From: Bradyrhizobium sp. ISRA464
GTDB lineage: Bacteria; Pseudomonadota; Alphaproteobacteria; Rhizobiales; Xanthobacteraceae
Direction of reading: 5' to 3'
NCBI RefSeq assembly: GCF_029910095.1
Contig: NZ_CP094526.1
Coordinates: 1,240,001-1,304,000, forward strand
DNA: 64,000 nucleotides
Positions 17,334-25,861 of this stretch are shown one piece after another. How positions within the stretch are numbered: the first letter of the stretch is position 1; each line of letters begins with the position of its first letter. The notes beneath the pieces were generated by a model that saw nothing but the letters and a program-made list of their open reading frames with translations, did no database searches and was not told the origin of the DNA. Both the position numbers and the translations under genes were made by a program.

Positions 17334-19133
17334 TTAATTTCCCGTCATGCTCATTAACAGCCGTTCAAGCGTCTCCAGCCGGTCGGCCTCGCCAGGCTTC
17401 TTGTCCCAGCGCAGGCGATTGATGCGCGGAAAGCGCATCGCGACGCCGGATTTGTGACGCGGCGAGCGCTGCAATCCCTCGAAGGCGACTTCCAGCACCA
17501 GGCCCTGGTCGGGCTCGTGCACGACATGACGCACAGGGCCGAATTTCTCCGTCGTGTTGCGGCGGACGAAGCGGTCGATCTGCAGCAGCTCCTCGTCGGT
17601 GAAGCCGAAATAGGCCTTCCCGACCGGCACGAGCTCGTTGCCATCAGTCCAGACGCCGAACGTGTAGTCGGAATAATAGGACGAGCGCTTGCCGTGGCCG
17701 CGTTGCGCATACATCAGCACGGCGTCGATGATGTGCGGATCGCGCTTCCACTTCCACCACGGTCCCTTCGGCCGCCCGGGCAGATAAGGTGCATCGCGCC
17801 GCTTCAGCATCACGCCTTCGACCGCGTCGGCATCATCGCCCGCGCCGGCGCTGCGCGGATCGGCTCGCGCCGCTGCGAGCTCCGTCCAGCTTGCGAAGGG
17901 AATCGTCGGCGACAGGTCGATGCGCGGATCGTTCAGCTTCGCGATGAAGCTCTCGAGATGCGCGCGGCGCTCGACGAAAGGCAGCTCGCGCAGATCGTTC
18001 TCGTCGTCGCCGAGCAGATCGTAGGCGCGCAAATGGATCGGGAATTCCTTGATGAGTTTTGGCGAGACCACTTTGCGGTTGAGCCGCTGCTGCAGCACGT
18101 TGAAGGTCCGCACACGCCCGTCGCGCAGCACCAGCAGTTCGCCGTCGATCGCGCCGGGCAGATGCAGCGACGGTACGAGGTCCGGGAAGCCGCCGGTAAT
18201 GTCCTCGCCGGTGCGCGAATAGAGCCGCGCCTGGACGTGGCCGCGGTCGTCGCGGCCGGAGACCGCCTGCACACGGATGCCATCCCACTTCCATTCCGCG
18301 CTGAAATCCGCGGCGTCGAGATTGGCGAAATCCGCATCCTCGATCGCATGCGCCAGCATCACCGGGCGGAATGGCGCAGGATCGCGATTGATCGGCTTGT
18401 CGCCGCGGCCTTCCAGCCAGGCGAACAGGTCGAGATAGGGCGGCGACAGACCCGGCCACATCAGCTCGATCTCGTGCGGGTCCTTATTCCCGAGCGCGGC
18501 CGCCGCGGTCTTCGCCAGCCGTGCCGAGATCCCGATCCGCATCGCGCCGGTGACGAGCTTTAATAGCGCCCAGCGCCCGGTTTCATCGAGCTCATCCAGC
18601 CAGCGCGCGAGCTGCGCGGGCAGTTCGGTTTTGCCCAGCGTGCGCAGCGTGGTGACGACTTCGGTCAGTGTCGGAGGAGGCGGGTTGTTGTGGAGGGAGC
18701 TGTGTAACGGATTTTCTTCACCTCTCCCGCTTGCGGGGGAGGTCGGATCGTTCGGCGGCGCGTAAGCGCGGTCGAGCGATCCGGGTGGGGGCTCTCTCCG
18801 CTTGTCCATTGCGTGGAGAGACCCCCACCCCGGCCCTCCCCCATGAGCGGGAGAGGGGGAACTCTTCGGCCACATCAGCGCGACCGTCTCGGAGAGATCG
18901 CCGACGTAATCGTAGGAGTATCCGAACAGCACGGGATCGGCGCGCTCCGTGATCAGGTCGCGGATCAATCCCGGCTTGGCGTGCTTGAACGACAGCGCGC
19001 CGGTCAGCGCCGCCAGCGCGTAGCCGCGGTCGGGATCCTCTGTCTCCTGAAAATAAGCGACCAGCAGCTTGATCTTGTTGTTGCGGCCGGGCTCGTAGGC
19101 GAGGCGGTCGAGCAATTGAGCGAAGCGGTTCAT
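17334..19133 (-). CDS. ATP-dependent DNA ligase of the ligase-associated repair set
   Basis: A 599-aa ATP-dependent DNA ligase. The adenylated lysine is K282 in EWKWDGIRVQ (motif I), followed by RLYSRTGEDIT (motif Ia/III region), DGELLVLRDG, EGVMLKR, and the C-terminal OB-fold. The N-terminal DNA-binding domain is interrupted between ALMWP (residue 89) and the PPPPTLTEVV segment by about 50 residues encoded by repeat R1 at 18717-18866, in frame. Without it the protein would be about 549 aa, nearer the family length. The ATG at 19133 overlaps the exonuclease stop in ATGA. Partners are the adjacent exonuclease, and the Lhr-type helicase and PdeM at 22.9-26.6 kb. Confidence 0.92.
   Translation of the reverse strand: MNRFAQLLDRLAYEPGRNNKIKLLVAYFQETEDPDRGYALAALTGALSFKHAKPGLIRDLITERADPVLFGYSYDYVGDLSETVALMWPKSSPSPAHGGGPGWGSLHAMDKRREPPPGSLDRAYAPPNDPTSPASGRGEENPLHSSLHNNPPPPTLTEVVTTLRTLGKTELPAQLARWLDELDETGRWALLKLVTGAMRIGISARLAKTAAAALGNKDPHEIELMWPGLSPPYLDLFAWLEGRGDKPINRDPAPFRPVMLAHAIEDADFANLDAADFSAEWKWDGIRVQAVSGRDDRGHVQARLYSRTGEDITGGFPDLVPSLHLPGAIDGELLVLRDGRVRTFNVLQQRLNRKVVSPKLIKEFPIHLRAYDLLGDDENDLRELPFVERRAHLESFIAKLNDPRIDLSPTIPFASWTELAAARADPRSAGAGDDADAVEGVMLKRRDAPYLPGRPKGPWWKWKRDPHIIDAVLMYAQRGHGKRSSYYSDYTFGVWTDGNELVPVGKAYFGFTDEELLQIDRFVRRNTTEKFGPVRHVVHEPDQGLVLEVAFEGLQRSPRHKSGVAMRFPRINRLRWDKKPGEADRLETLERLLMSMTGN
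18717..18866. repeat. Palindromic element R1 inserted in frame in the DNA ligase gene
   Basis: 150 bp, exactly 50 codons. The left end CTCTCCCGCTTGCGGGGGAG and the right end CTCCCCCATGAGCGGGAGAG are inverted relatives. The inner stem pairs GGGTGGGGGCTCTCTCC with GGAGAGACCCCCACCC. The gene reads the element from the reverse side as ...SPSPAHGGGPGWGSLHAM... to ...SPASGRGEE. The low-complexity Pro/Gly/Ser peptide has no counterpart expected in ligases. Confidence 0.85.
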
Positions 19134-20170
19134 GCACCGGCCTCGCCGGTCAACGCCGCCGTCTCGCCTTCGTCCTCGTCGCCATAGCCGACGAGATCGA
19201 GCGGCCGTGCCGCAAGTCCCCTGGTCTTGCACCAATGCACCAGCGCGTCCTCCTGGCCGTGCGTGACCCAGATCTCGCCGGCGCCGGTCGCGGCGATCGT
19301 TGCCGTCAGCCCGTCCCAGTCGGCATGATCCGAGATCACCAGCGGCAGCTCGACGCCGCCCTGCCGGGCACGGGCGCGCACGCGCATCCAGCCCGAGGCG
19401 AAGGCGGTGACCGGATCGGGGAAACGCCGGGTCCAGATATCGGAAGTCGCGCTCGGCGGCGCCAGCGTGATGGTGCCGGCAAGATCGGTTTTCTTCATGC
19501 CGCGCGCGGGTCTGAGCTCACCGAGCGGGATGCCGCGCTCCTGATAGTAGTAAGTGATCTTCTCCATCGCCCCATGCAGATAAATCGGCGCGTCGTAGCC
19601 CGCTTCGCGTAGCAATGCGATGACGCGCTGCGCCTTGCCGAGCGAATAGGCGCCGACCAGATGCGCGCGCTCCGGAAACAGCTTCACCGAGGCCAATAGC
19701 TTCTTCACCTCGTCGGCCGCGTCGCCATGGCGGAACACCGGCAGCCCAAACGTCGCCTCGGTGATGAAGACGTCGCAGGGCACAAGCTCAAATGGCGCGC
19801 AGGTCGGATCCCGCGCGTCCTTGTAGTCGCCTGAGGCGACGATGCGGGTGTCCTGGCAGGTCACCGCGATCTGCGCCGAGCCCAGCACGTGGCCTGCGGG
19901 ATGGAACGAGACTGTGACACCGCCGAGCTTGATGGTCTCGCCATAGCTGACCGCCTGGGTCGAGCCAGCGAAATTGTCGCCGTGGCGCAGCCGCATCATG
20001 TCGAGCGTCTCTTGCGTCGCAAGCACGGCGCCATGGCCGGAGCGCGCATGGTCGGAATGGCCGTGGGTGATCAACGCACGCTCGACCGGCCGGACAGGAT
20101 CGATATGGAAGCCGCCGGGCTTGCAGCAAAGCCCGGCCGGGACGGGCATCAGGATGTCTTGCGGGCGCAT
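19130..20170 (-). CDS. Ligase-associated MBL-fold DNA exonuclease
   Basis: A 346-aa metallo-beta-lactamase/beta-CASP protein of the 'putative exonuclease, DNA ligase-associated' family. The metal motif H36-x-H38-x-D40-H41 is in ITHGHSDHARSG; later signatures are HPAGHVLGSAQI, VASGDYKD and the C-terminal ISDHADW and WVTHGQED. In the studied Pseudomonas system the equivalent acts with the ligase in DNA repair. The ATG at 20170 has AGGGAC upstream. The stop overlaps the ligase start (ATGA, 19130-19133), so translation is coupled. Confidence 0.9.
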   Translation of the reverse strand: MRPQDILMPVPAGLCCKPGGFHIDPVRPVERALITHGHSDHARSGHGAVLATQETLDMMRLRHGDNFAGSTQAVSYGETIKLGGVTVSFHPAGHVLGSAQIAVTCQDTRIVASGDYKDARDPTCAPFELVPCDVFITEATFGLPVFRHGDAADEVKKLLASVKLFPERAHLVGAYSLGKAQRVIALLREAGYDAPIYLHGAMEKITYYYQERGIPLGELRPARGMKKTDLAGTITLAPPSATSDIWTRRFPDPVTAFASGWMRVRARARQGGVELPLVISDHADWDGLTATIAATGAGEIWVTHGQEDALVHWCKTRGLAARPLDLVGYGDEDEGETAALTGEAGA

Positions 20171-20306
20171 TGTCCCTATATAGGCGCTCGATCCGCCGTG
20201 TTTAGCCGTCACGCGCAGGCTTGACCCGCACATCCATCTCCGGAAAAAGTCGCTGCTTTGATGGCTGGCCGGGTCTCCCCGAACGGGTGTGGACCGGCAT
20301 CAGGCC

Positions 20307-21260
20307 ATGGCAAGATTGGTTTCTTTAGACGAAATGCCTCTGCGCCTGTTCCTGACCTCCGGCGATCTCGTTGCCGACCGTCGCTTCGAGTTCGCGCGCG
20401 ACCTGCAATTGAAGGGCGATCTGCCCGCCGCCGCCGACCTGCTCGAGCAGGCGATCGAGATCGCGCCGAAATTCGCCTCCGCCTGGTTCACCCTCGGCGA
20501 GATCCACCGGCAGCTTGGCCGGGATAAGGCGGCGATCGCGGCCTTTCGTGCCGCGCGCGATGCCGATCCTGAGGATCGTCACGGCGCGGGCCTGCGTCTG
20601 ATGCATCTCGGTGCGGAGGCCGTGGCGTCGATGCCGCCGGCCTATGTGCAGACCTTGTTCGACCAATATGCGCCGCGCTTCGAGGCCGCGCTGGTCGGCG
20701 ATCTCGGCTATCGCGGCCCGGCGCTGCTGTTCAAGGCGGTACTCTCGGTGCGGGCGGCTGCCAAAAAGCCCGCCTTCTTCAAGCGTGCGATCGATCTCGG
20801 CTGCGGCACCGGGCTCGCGGCCGGCGCCTTCGCGAAGAACGTCGACCGCTTCATCGGCATCGATCTGTCGCCGCGCATGGTCGAGAAGGCACGGGCCACC
20901 GGGCACTATGCCGAGCTCGAGGTCGACGACATGCTGCAGGGCATTCGCAGTAAGCCCGATGCCAGCGCCGAACTGGTCCTCGCCACCGATGCGATGGTCT
21001 ACGTCGCCGATCTCGCACCTGTGCTCGCGGAGGCAAGGCGCGTGCTGGTCGCCGGCGGCGTGCTGGCCTTCACCACCGAGACCCATGACGGCGAGGACGT
21101 GATCGTCGGTGAAGGCCTGCGCTACGCGCACAGCGGGTCTTACGTGCGCGCGTCCGTTGCCGCCGCGGGGCTGACACTGGTACAGCTCGAAGATCTCTCC
21201 GCCCGCAACGAAGACAATAACCCGGCCCCCGGACTCGTCGCCGTCGCGATCAAGCCGTGA
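20307..21260 (+). CDS. TPR-containing SAM-dependent methyltransferase
   Basis: A class I methyltransferase with an N-terminal TPR-like region (about 20-80, LQLKGDLPAAADLLEQAIEI and the following repeat) and a C-terminal Rossmann domain. The SAM motif is AIDLGCGTGLAAGAF, followed by FIGIDLSPRMVEKA. It resembles bacterial relatives of the biotin-synthesis/ubiquinone methyltransferases, but the acceptor is unknown. It lies divergent to the exonuclease gene and inside the split DNA-repair module. The start is uncertain: GTG 20289, ATG 20307 and ATG 20334 are all in frame. Confidence 0.75.
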   Translation: MARLVSLDEMPLRLFLTSGDLVADRRFEFARDLQLKGDLPAAADLLEQAIEIAPKFASAWFTLGEIHRQLGRDKAAIAAFRAARDADPEDRHGAGLRLMHLGAEAVASMPPAYVQTLFDQYAPRFEAALVGDLGYRGPALLFKAVLSVRAAAKKPAFFKRAIDLGCGTGLAAGAFAKNVDRFIGIDLSPRMVEKARATGHYAELEVDDMLQGIRSKPDASAELVLATDAMVYVADLAPVLAEARRVLVAGGVLAFTTETHDGEDVIVGEGLRYAHSGSYVRASVAAAGLTLVQLEDLSARNEDNNPAPGLVAVAIKP

Positions 21261-21263
21261 CGC

Positions 21264-21295
21264 TTTCACCTTCTCCCACAAGGGGAGAAGGGAAA
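21264..21295. repeat. Half of an R1-type hairpin
   Basis: CCTTCTCC and GGGGAGAAGG form a short hairpin just after the methyltransferase stop. It looks like one terminal hairpin of element R1 without the rest. It could also weakly terminate transcription, but no T-run follows. Confidence 0.5.
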
Positions 21296-21440
21296 AGAGA
21301 ACCGTGTTCGCGTCTCACAACTTGAGTCTACACGCTACACATTTGCCGTCGCGCGGCATTGCGTCGCGAGCTCGCCACTTCTCGCTTGCCCGGCGCGAAG
21401 CGGAATGCGAGAGCTTTCGCTCCAGGGAGAGAAAACCAAA

Positions 21441-22667
21441 ATGAAGAAGCAAACACGGCGCGAGTTCGGCGCCACCGCGTTGTCGGCCATAGCAGCCTCC
21501 GTCCTGCCGGCGCCTTTCGTCCGGGCCGCAGACAAGAAATATGATCCCGGCGCGAGCGACACCGAGATAAAGCTCGGCCAGACCGTGCCGCATTCCGGTC
21601 CAGGCTCGCTCTATGGCGTGTTGGGGCGCGTCGGCGAAGCCTATTTCCAGATGCTGAACGAGAAGGGCGGCATCAACGGCCGCAAGGTGAAATTCTTCAC
21701 TATGGACGACGCCTACAGCGCGCCGAAATGCGTCGAGGCGACGCGACGGCTGGTCGAGCAGGAGGAGGTGCTGGCGCTCTACGGCTCGCTCGGCACCGCA
21801 CCGCAGACCGCCGTGCACAAATACCTCAATTCGAAGGGCGTGCCTCAATTGTTGTTGAACACCGGCGCCTCGAAGTGGAATGATCCGAAGAATTTCAAGT
21901 GGACCATGGCGGGCCTGCCGCTCTATCCGACGGAAGCCCGCATCCTGGCCAAGCACGTCGTCAGCGTGAAGCCGAACGCCAAGGTCGGCATCCTCTACCA
22001 GAACGATGACTTCGGCCGCGACTTCCTCGGTCCCTTCAAGAAGGTGCTGGCCGATGCCGGCGGCACCGCGAAGGTGATCATGGAGCAGACCTACGATCTC
22101 ACCGATCCGACGGTCGATTCCCAGCTCATCAATCTCTCGAAGTCGGGCGCCGACGTTTTCTACAACATCACCACCGGCAAGGCGACGTCGCAGTCGATCC
22201 GGAAAGTGGCCGAGCTCGGCTGGAAGCCGCTGCAGCTGTTGTCGGCGGGCTCAACCGGCCGCTCGATCCTCAGCGCCGCGGGGCTGGAGAACGCCAAGGA
22301 CATCGTCGCGATCCGCTACAACAAGGAAGTCGGCGTGCCCCGCTACGAGAAGGACGCCGACGTGATCGCGTTCGAGGAGCTGCGCAAGAAGTACCTGCCG
22401 AACATCGATCCCGACAACACCATCGCCTTCGCCGGCTACGGCCAGGCGGCGACGATGGCGGAAATCCTGCGCCGCTGCGGCGACGACCTGACCCGCGCCA
22501 ACGTGCTGAAGCACGCCGCGACGCTCGCCGGCTTCCACTCGCCCTATTTCCTCGACGGCATCGACTACGCCTACACGCCCGACGACTACACGCCGATGAA
22601 GACGCTCTACATCGCGATCTTCAACGGCAAGGATTGGGATCTCTCCGGCCGCCCGATGACGGAGTAG
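21441..22667 (+). CDS. Branched-chain amino-acid type ABC substrate-binding protein
   Basis: A 408-aa periplasmic binding protein of the LivK/peripla_BP_6 family. The N-terminus KKQTRREFGATALSAIAASV has a twin-Arg motif (TRREF), so Tat export is likely. Domain signatures include IKLGQTVPHSGPGSLYG and ILYQNDDFGRDFLGPFKK. No LivHMGF genes are adjacent, so it is an orphan that probably feeds a transporter elsewhere. The ATG at 21441 is preceded by AGGGAGAG. Ligand unknown; relatives bind branched amino acids, amides or aromatic acids. Confidence 0.88.
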   Translation: MKKQTRREFGATALSAIAASVLPAPFVRAADKKYDPGASDTEIKLGQTVPHSGPGSLYGVLGRVGEAYFQMLNEKGGINGRKVKFFTMDDAYSAPKCVEATRRLVEQEEVLALYGSLGTAPQTAVHKYLNSKGVPQLLLNTGASKWNDPKNFKWTMAGLPLYPTEARILAKHVVSVKPNAKVGILYQNDDFGRDFLGPFKKVLADAGGTAKVIMEQTYDLTDPTVDSQLINLSKSGADVFYNITTGKATSQSIRKVAELGWKPLQLLSAGSTGRSILSAAGLENAKDIVAIRYNKEVGVPRYEKDADVIAFEELRKKYLPNIDPDNTIAFAGYGQAATMAEILRRCGDDLTRANVLKHAATLAGFHSPYFLDGIDYAYTPDDYTPMKTLYIAIFNGKDWDLSGRPMTE

Positions 22668-22723
22668 GGAGGGACTCTAGTCTCGCTCGATGCTCTGCCT
22701 CTCCCTGCTCTTCGCGGGGGCTT

Positions 22724-22864
22724 CAACCTCGCCCCGCTTGCGGGGAGAGGTCGGATCGCATCAGGAGATGCGATCCGGGTGAGGGGGTACAGGTCTCACC
22801 ACGCTGAGCGCTCGCCGAAGCAGCCCCTCACCCCGACCCTCTCCCCGTAAGAACGGGGAGAGGG
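22724..22864. repeat. Palindromic element R1, intergenic copy upstream of the helicase
   Basis: Left end CCCCGCTTGCGGGG, right end CTCTCCCCGTAAGAACGGGG, with an inner inverted repeat GGATCGCATC..GATGCGATCC and a GGGTGAGGGGG module. It lies only about 80 bp before the helicase start, and the helicase gene carries another copy of the same family. Confidence 0.75.
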
Positions 22865-22942
22865 AGCGAATGAAGCTTCGCCCCTGCCATCTGCTGCCAT
22901 TTTCACGCAACCCTCGACGAAGCCGCCTGAACCGCTTACCTC

Positions 22943-25726
22943 TTGGGCGTGTCGACGCTCGATCTCTTCACCGTCACGCCGTCGGAAACGGCCCACCCGC
23001 TGCCGCGCCGGTTTCGCGACTGGTTCACTTCTCGTGGCTGGTCGCCGCGCGAGCATCAGCTTGCGCTACTAGCCAGGGCGCGCGAGCAGCGCTCGGCGCT
23101 GCTGATTGCGCCGACCGGCGCCGGCAAGACGCTGGCGGGATTCTTGCCGACATTGGTGGAGTTGAGCGGAGAAGAATCTGACCTCGGTGTTCCTGCTCAC
23201 CTCCCCCTGAAAGGGGGAGGTCGGCGCGTATCGGCGCGCGGCAGCGCGGCCGAGCGCGACGGGTGGGGGTCAGCCGCAGGCACGGAGCAAGCGGCTGACC
23301 CCCACCCCAACCCTCCCCCTTTCAGGGGGAGGGAGCCTGATGATCTCGCAAGTGGAGAAGAAGCTGAATCGGCGAAATCGCGCCCAACGCTCATCTCCAC
23401 TGGCCGCTCGGTCCGTCGCACCGGCGGGCTGCACACGCTCTACATCTCGCCGCTGAAGGCACTGGCCGTCGACATCGCGCGCAACCTGGAAACGCCGGTT
23501 GCCGAGATGGGGTTGCCGATCAGGATCGAGACCCGCACCGGTGACACGCCGGTGTCGCGGCGGCAGCGGCAGCGGCGCTATCCGCCGGATATCCTGCTCA
23601 CCACGCCCGAGCAGCTGGCGCTGCTGCTAGCGTCCGATGATGCGCCCTATCTGTTCGCCTCGCTGAAGCGCGTCGTGCTCGACGAGCTGCATGCGCTGGT
23701 CACTTCGAAGCGCGGCGATCTGCTCTCGCTCGGGCTCGCACGGCTCTGGAAAATCGCCCCGCAGGTGCGCGCCATCGGGCTCTCGGCGACGGTCGCCGAG
23801 CCTGAGCAGCTCGCACGCTTCCTGGTGCCGCAGCCGGGCAGTGCGAGCGTATCCGCCGACGTCGTCACCGCCGGCGGCGCGGCGCCGCCGATCGTCGAGA
23901 TGCTCGACACCAGAGAACGGCTGCCGTGGTCCGGCCACAGTGCACGTCATGCGCTGCCCGAGGTGTACGAGCTGATCAAGCGCAACAAGACCACACTGGT
24001 GTTCGTCAACACGCGCAGCCAGGCCGAGATGCTGTTCCAGGATCTCTGGCGCATGAACGACGATGGGCTTGCGATCGCGCTGCATCACGGCTCGCTCGAC
24101 GTCGCGCAGCGCCGCAAGGTCGAGGACGCGATGGCTGCCGGCCGCCTGCGCGGCGTGGTCTGCACCTCCTCGCTCGACCTCGGCGTCGACTGGGGCGACG
24201 TCGACCTCGTCATCAACATCGGCGCGCCGAAGGGCTCGTCGCGGCTGATGCAGCGGATCGGCCGCGCCAATCACCGCTTCGACGAGGCTTCGCGTGCCGT
24301 GCTGGTGCCGGCCAATCGCTTCGAGGTGCTGGAATGTTCCGTCGCGATCGACGCGATCGCCGAGAATGCGCAGGACACGCCACCGCTGCGCTCCGGCGCG
24401 CTCGACGTGCTGGCCCAGCACGTGCTCGGCTGCGCCTGCGGCGAGCCGTTCCTGTCGGATGAACTTTATGCCGAGGTGTTGACGGCAGCGCCGTATGCCA
24501 ATCTCGCGCGCGCGGATTTCGACGACGTCGTCGAGTTCGTCGCGACCGGTGGCTACGCACTGAAGACCTATGAGCGCTTCGCCCGCATCAAGCAGGACAA
24601 GCAGGGCCGCTGGCGCGTCGCCAATCCCAAGGTGCGGCAGAGCTATCGCCTCAACGTCGGCACCATCGTCGAAGAGACTATGCTGAAGGTGCGGCTGGTG
24701 CGCTCGCGCGCCGGCGGCCAAGGAAAGAGCAAAGGATCGACCGGCGCGATCGCGCGCGGCGGCCGCCTGTTGGGGCAGATCGAGGAGGTTTTCATCGAAG
24801 GCCTCGTGGTCGGCGACACCTTTGTGTTCGGCGGCGAGGTGGTGCGCTACGAGGCCCTGGTCGAGGACCAGGTCTATGTCTCGCGCGCCAATGACAGGGA
24901 TGCCAAGGTGCCGTCCTACATGGGCGGCAAGTTCCCGCTCTCGACCTATCTTGCCGAGCGCGTCCGCAAATTGCTCGACAACAGCCGCGCCTGGAAGGCG
25001 CTGCCGGATCAGGTCCATGACTGGCTGTCGTTGCAGCGGAAGTTCTCGCGCGTGCCGGCGGTGCGCGAGCTCCTGGTCGAAACCTTCCCGCGCGGCGGCA
25101 GCCACTATCTGGTCTGCTATCCCTTCGAGGGCCGGCTCGCCCACCAGACGCTCGGCATGCTCCTGACACGCCGGCTGGAGCGCGCCCGTGCCCGTCCGCT
25201 CGGCTTCGTTGCCAATGAATATGCGCTCGCGGTGTGGGGCGTCGGCGATCTCTCCTTCATGATCAGGCAGGGCAAGCTCGATCTCAACGCGTTGTTCCAT
25301 CCGGATATGCTCGGCGACGACCTCGAGGCCTGGCTGGAAGAATCCGCGCTGATGAAGCGTACCTTCCGCAACTGCGCCATCATCTCCGGCCTGATCGCGC
25401 GCCGCTTCACCGATGAGGAGAAGTCACGCCGCCAGGTGCTGTTCTCGACCGATTTGATCTATGATGTGCTGCGCAAGCACCAGGCCGACCACGTGCTGCT
25501 GCGTGCCGCGCGCGCCGATGCTGCCACCGGACTGCTCGATCTCCGCCGTCTCGGCGACATGCTCTCGCGCATTCACGGCCGGATCACCCACAAGGATCTC
25601 GACCACGTTTCCCCGCTTGCCGTTCCTGCGCTGCTGGAAATCGGCCGCGAGTCAGTTTATGGCGAAGCATCCGACGAGCTCCTGGCCGAAGCGGCCGAGG
25701 AACTGGTGCGGGAGGCGATGACATAA
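22943..25726 (+). CDS. Ligase-associated Lhr-type DEXH-box DNA helicase
   Basis: A 927-aa superfamily 2 helicase matching the Lhr-Core type. Motif I is APTGAGKTLAG (about 57-67), motif II DELH (247-250), motif III GLSATVAEP, motif V TSSLDLGVDWG and motif VI QRIGRANHR, followed by the winged-helix and Lhr C-terminal domain (GTIVEETMLKVRL, GRLLGQIEEVFIEGL). Between motif I and motif Ia (LYISPLKAL, about 166-174) lies an extra stretch of about 80 residues, of which 85-131 are repeat R1. The start is TTG 22943 or GTG 22949; neither has a clear ribosome site, and a stop lies at 22928. PdeM follows. Confidence 0.92.
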   Translation: MGVSTLDLFTVTPSETAHPLPRRFRDWFTSRGWSPREHQLALLARAREQRSALLIAPTGAGKTLAGFLPTLVELSGEESDLGVPAHLPLKGGGRRVSARGSAAERDGWGSAAGTEQAADPHPNPPPFRGREPDDLASGEEAESAKSRPTLISTGRSVRRTGGLHTLYISPLKALAVDIARNLETPVAEMGLPIRIETRTGDTPVSRRQRQRRYPPDILLTTPEQLALLLASDDAPYLFASLKRVVLDELHALVTSKRGDLLSLGLARLWKIAPQVRAIGLSATVAEPEQLARFLVPQPGSASVSADVVTAGGAAPPIVEMLDTRERLPWSGHSARHALPEVYELIKRNKTTLVFVNTRSQAEMLFQDLWRMNDDGLAIALHHGSLDVAQRRKVEDAMAAGRLRGVVCTSSLDLGVDWGDVDLVINIGAPKGSSRLMQRIGRANHRFDEASRAVLVPANRFEVLECSVAIDAIAENAQDTPPLRSGALDVLAQHVLGCACGEPFLSDELYAEVLTAAPYANLARADFDDVVEFVATGGYALKTYERFARIKQDKQGRWRVANPKVRQSYRLNVGTIVEETMLKVRLVRSRAGGQGKSKGSTGAIARGGRLLGQIEEVFIEGLVVGDTFVFGGEVVRYEALVEDQVYVSRANDRDAKVPSYMGGKFPLSTYLAERVRKLLDNSRAWKALPDQVHDWLSLQRKFSRVPAVRELLVETFPRGGSHYLVCYPFEGRLAHQTLGMLLTRRLERARARPLGFVANEYALAVWGVGDLSFMIRQGKLDLNALFHPDMLGDDLEAWLEESALMKRTFRNCAIISGLIARRFTDEEKSRRQVLFSTDLIYDVLRKHQADHVLLRAARADAATGLLDLRRLGDMLSRIHGRITHKDLDHVSPLAVPALLEIGRESVYGEASDELLAEAAEELVREAMT
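23195..23337. repeat. Palindromic element R1 inserted in frame in the helicase gene
   Basis: The ends are hairpins CTCCCCCTGAAAGGGGGAG (23201-23219) and its exact inverse (23313-23331). The centre is a perfect 17-bp stem, GGGTGGGGGTCAGCCGC (23261-23277) with its complement at 23291-23307. It encodes a Gly/Pro/Arg-rich peptide (HLPLKGGGRR ... HPNPPPFRGREP). Orientation relative to the gene is opposite to that in the ligase. Confidence 0.87.
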
Positions 25727-25734
25727 CGCCGGAG

Positions 25735-25850
25735 CGTTTCGAGCGAAGCCTGTCCCGGACTTGATCCGGGATGGATACCGGTTCGCGTGAAGAAAACGCG
25801 AATAAACAAAAGGATAAGAGTATGATCCGATTCAATCGGATCATACTCTG
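25735..25850. repeat. Dispersed repeat R2, copy B, with perfect terminal hairpin
   Basis: Carries GTCCCGGACTTGATCCGGGA, then the core ATACCGGTTCGCGTGAAGAA, and ends in a perfect 33-bp palindrome at 25817-25849 (two 16-bp arms around one C). It fills the gap between the helicase and PdeM genes, just upstream of the PdeM start, so it could affect PdeM translation or transcription. Confidence 0.85.
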
Positions 25851-25861
25851 GGGAACGGGAC

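Noticed and set aside
19134..19235. A 34-residue N-terminal extension of the ligase
   Set aside because: It lies inside the exonuclease gene, is Arg-rich, and the ATG at 19133 gives the standard N-terminus with ATGA coupling.
23627..25300. A 557-codon open frame antisense to the helicase
   Set aside because: Shadow of the helicase; no motif or plausible start.
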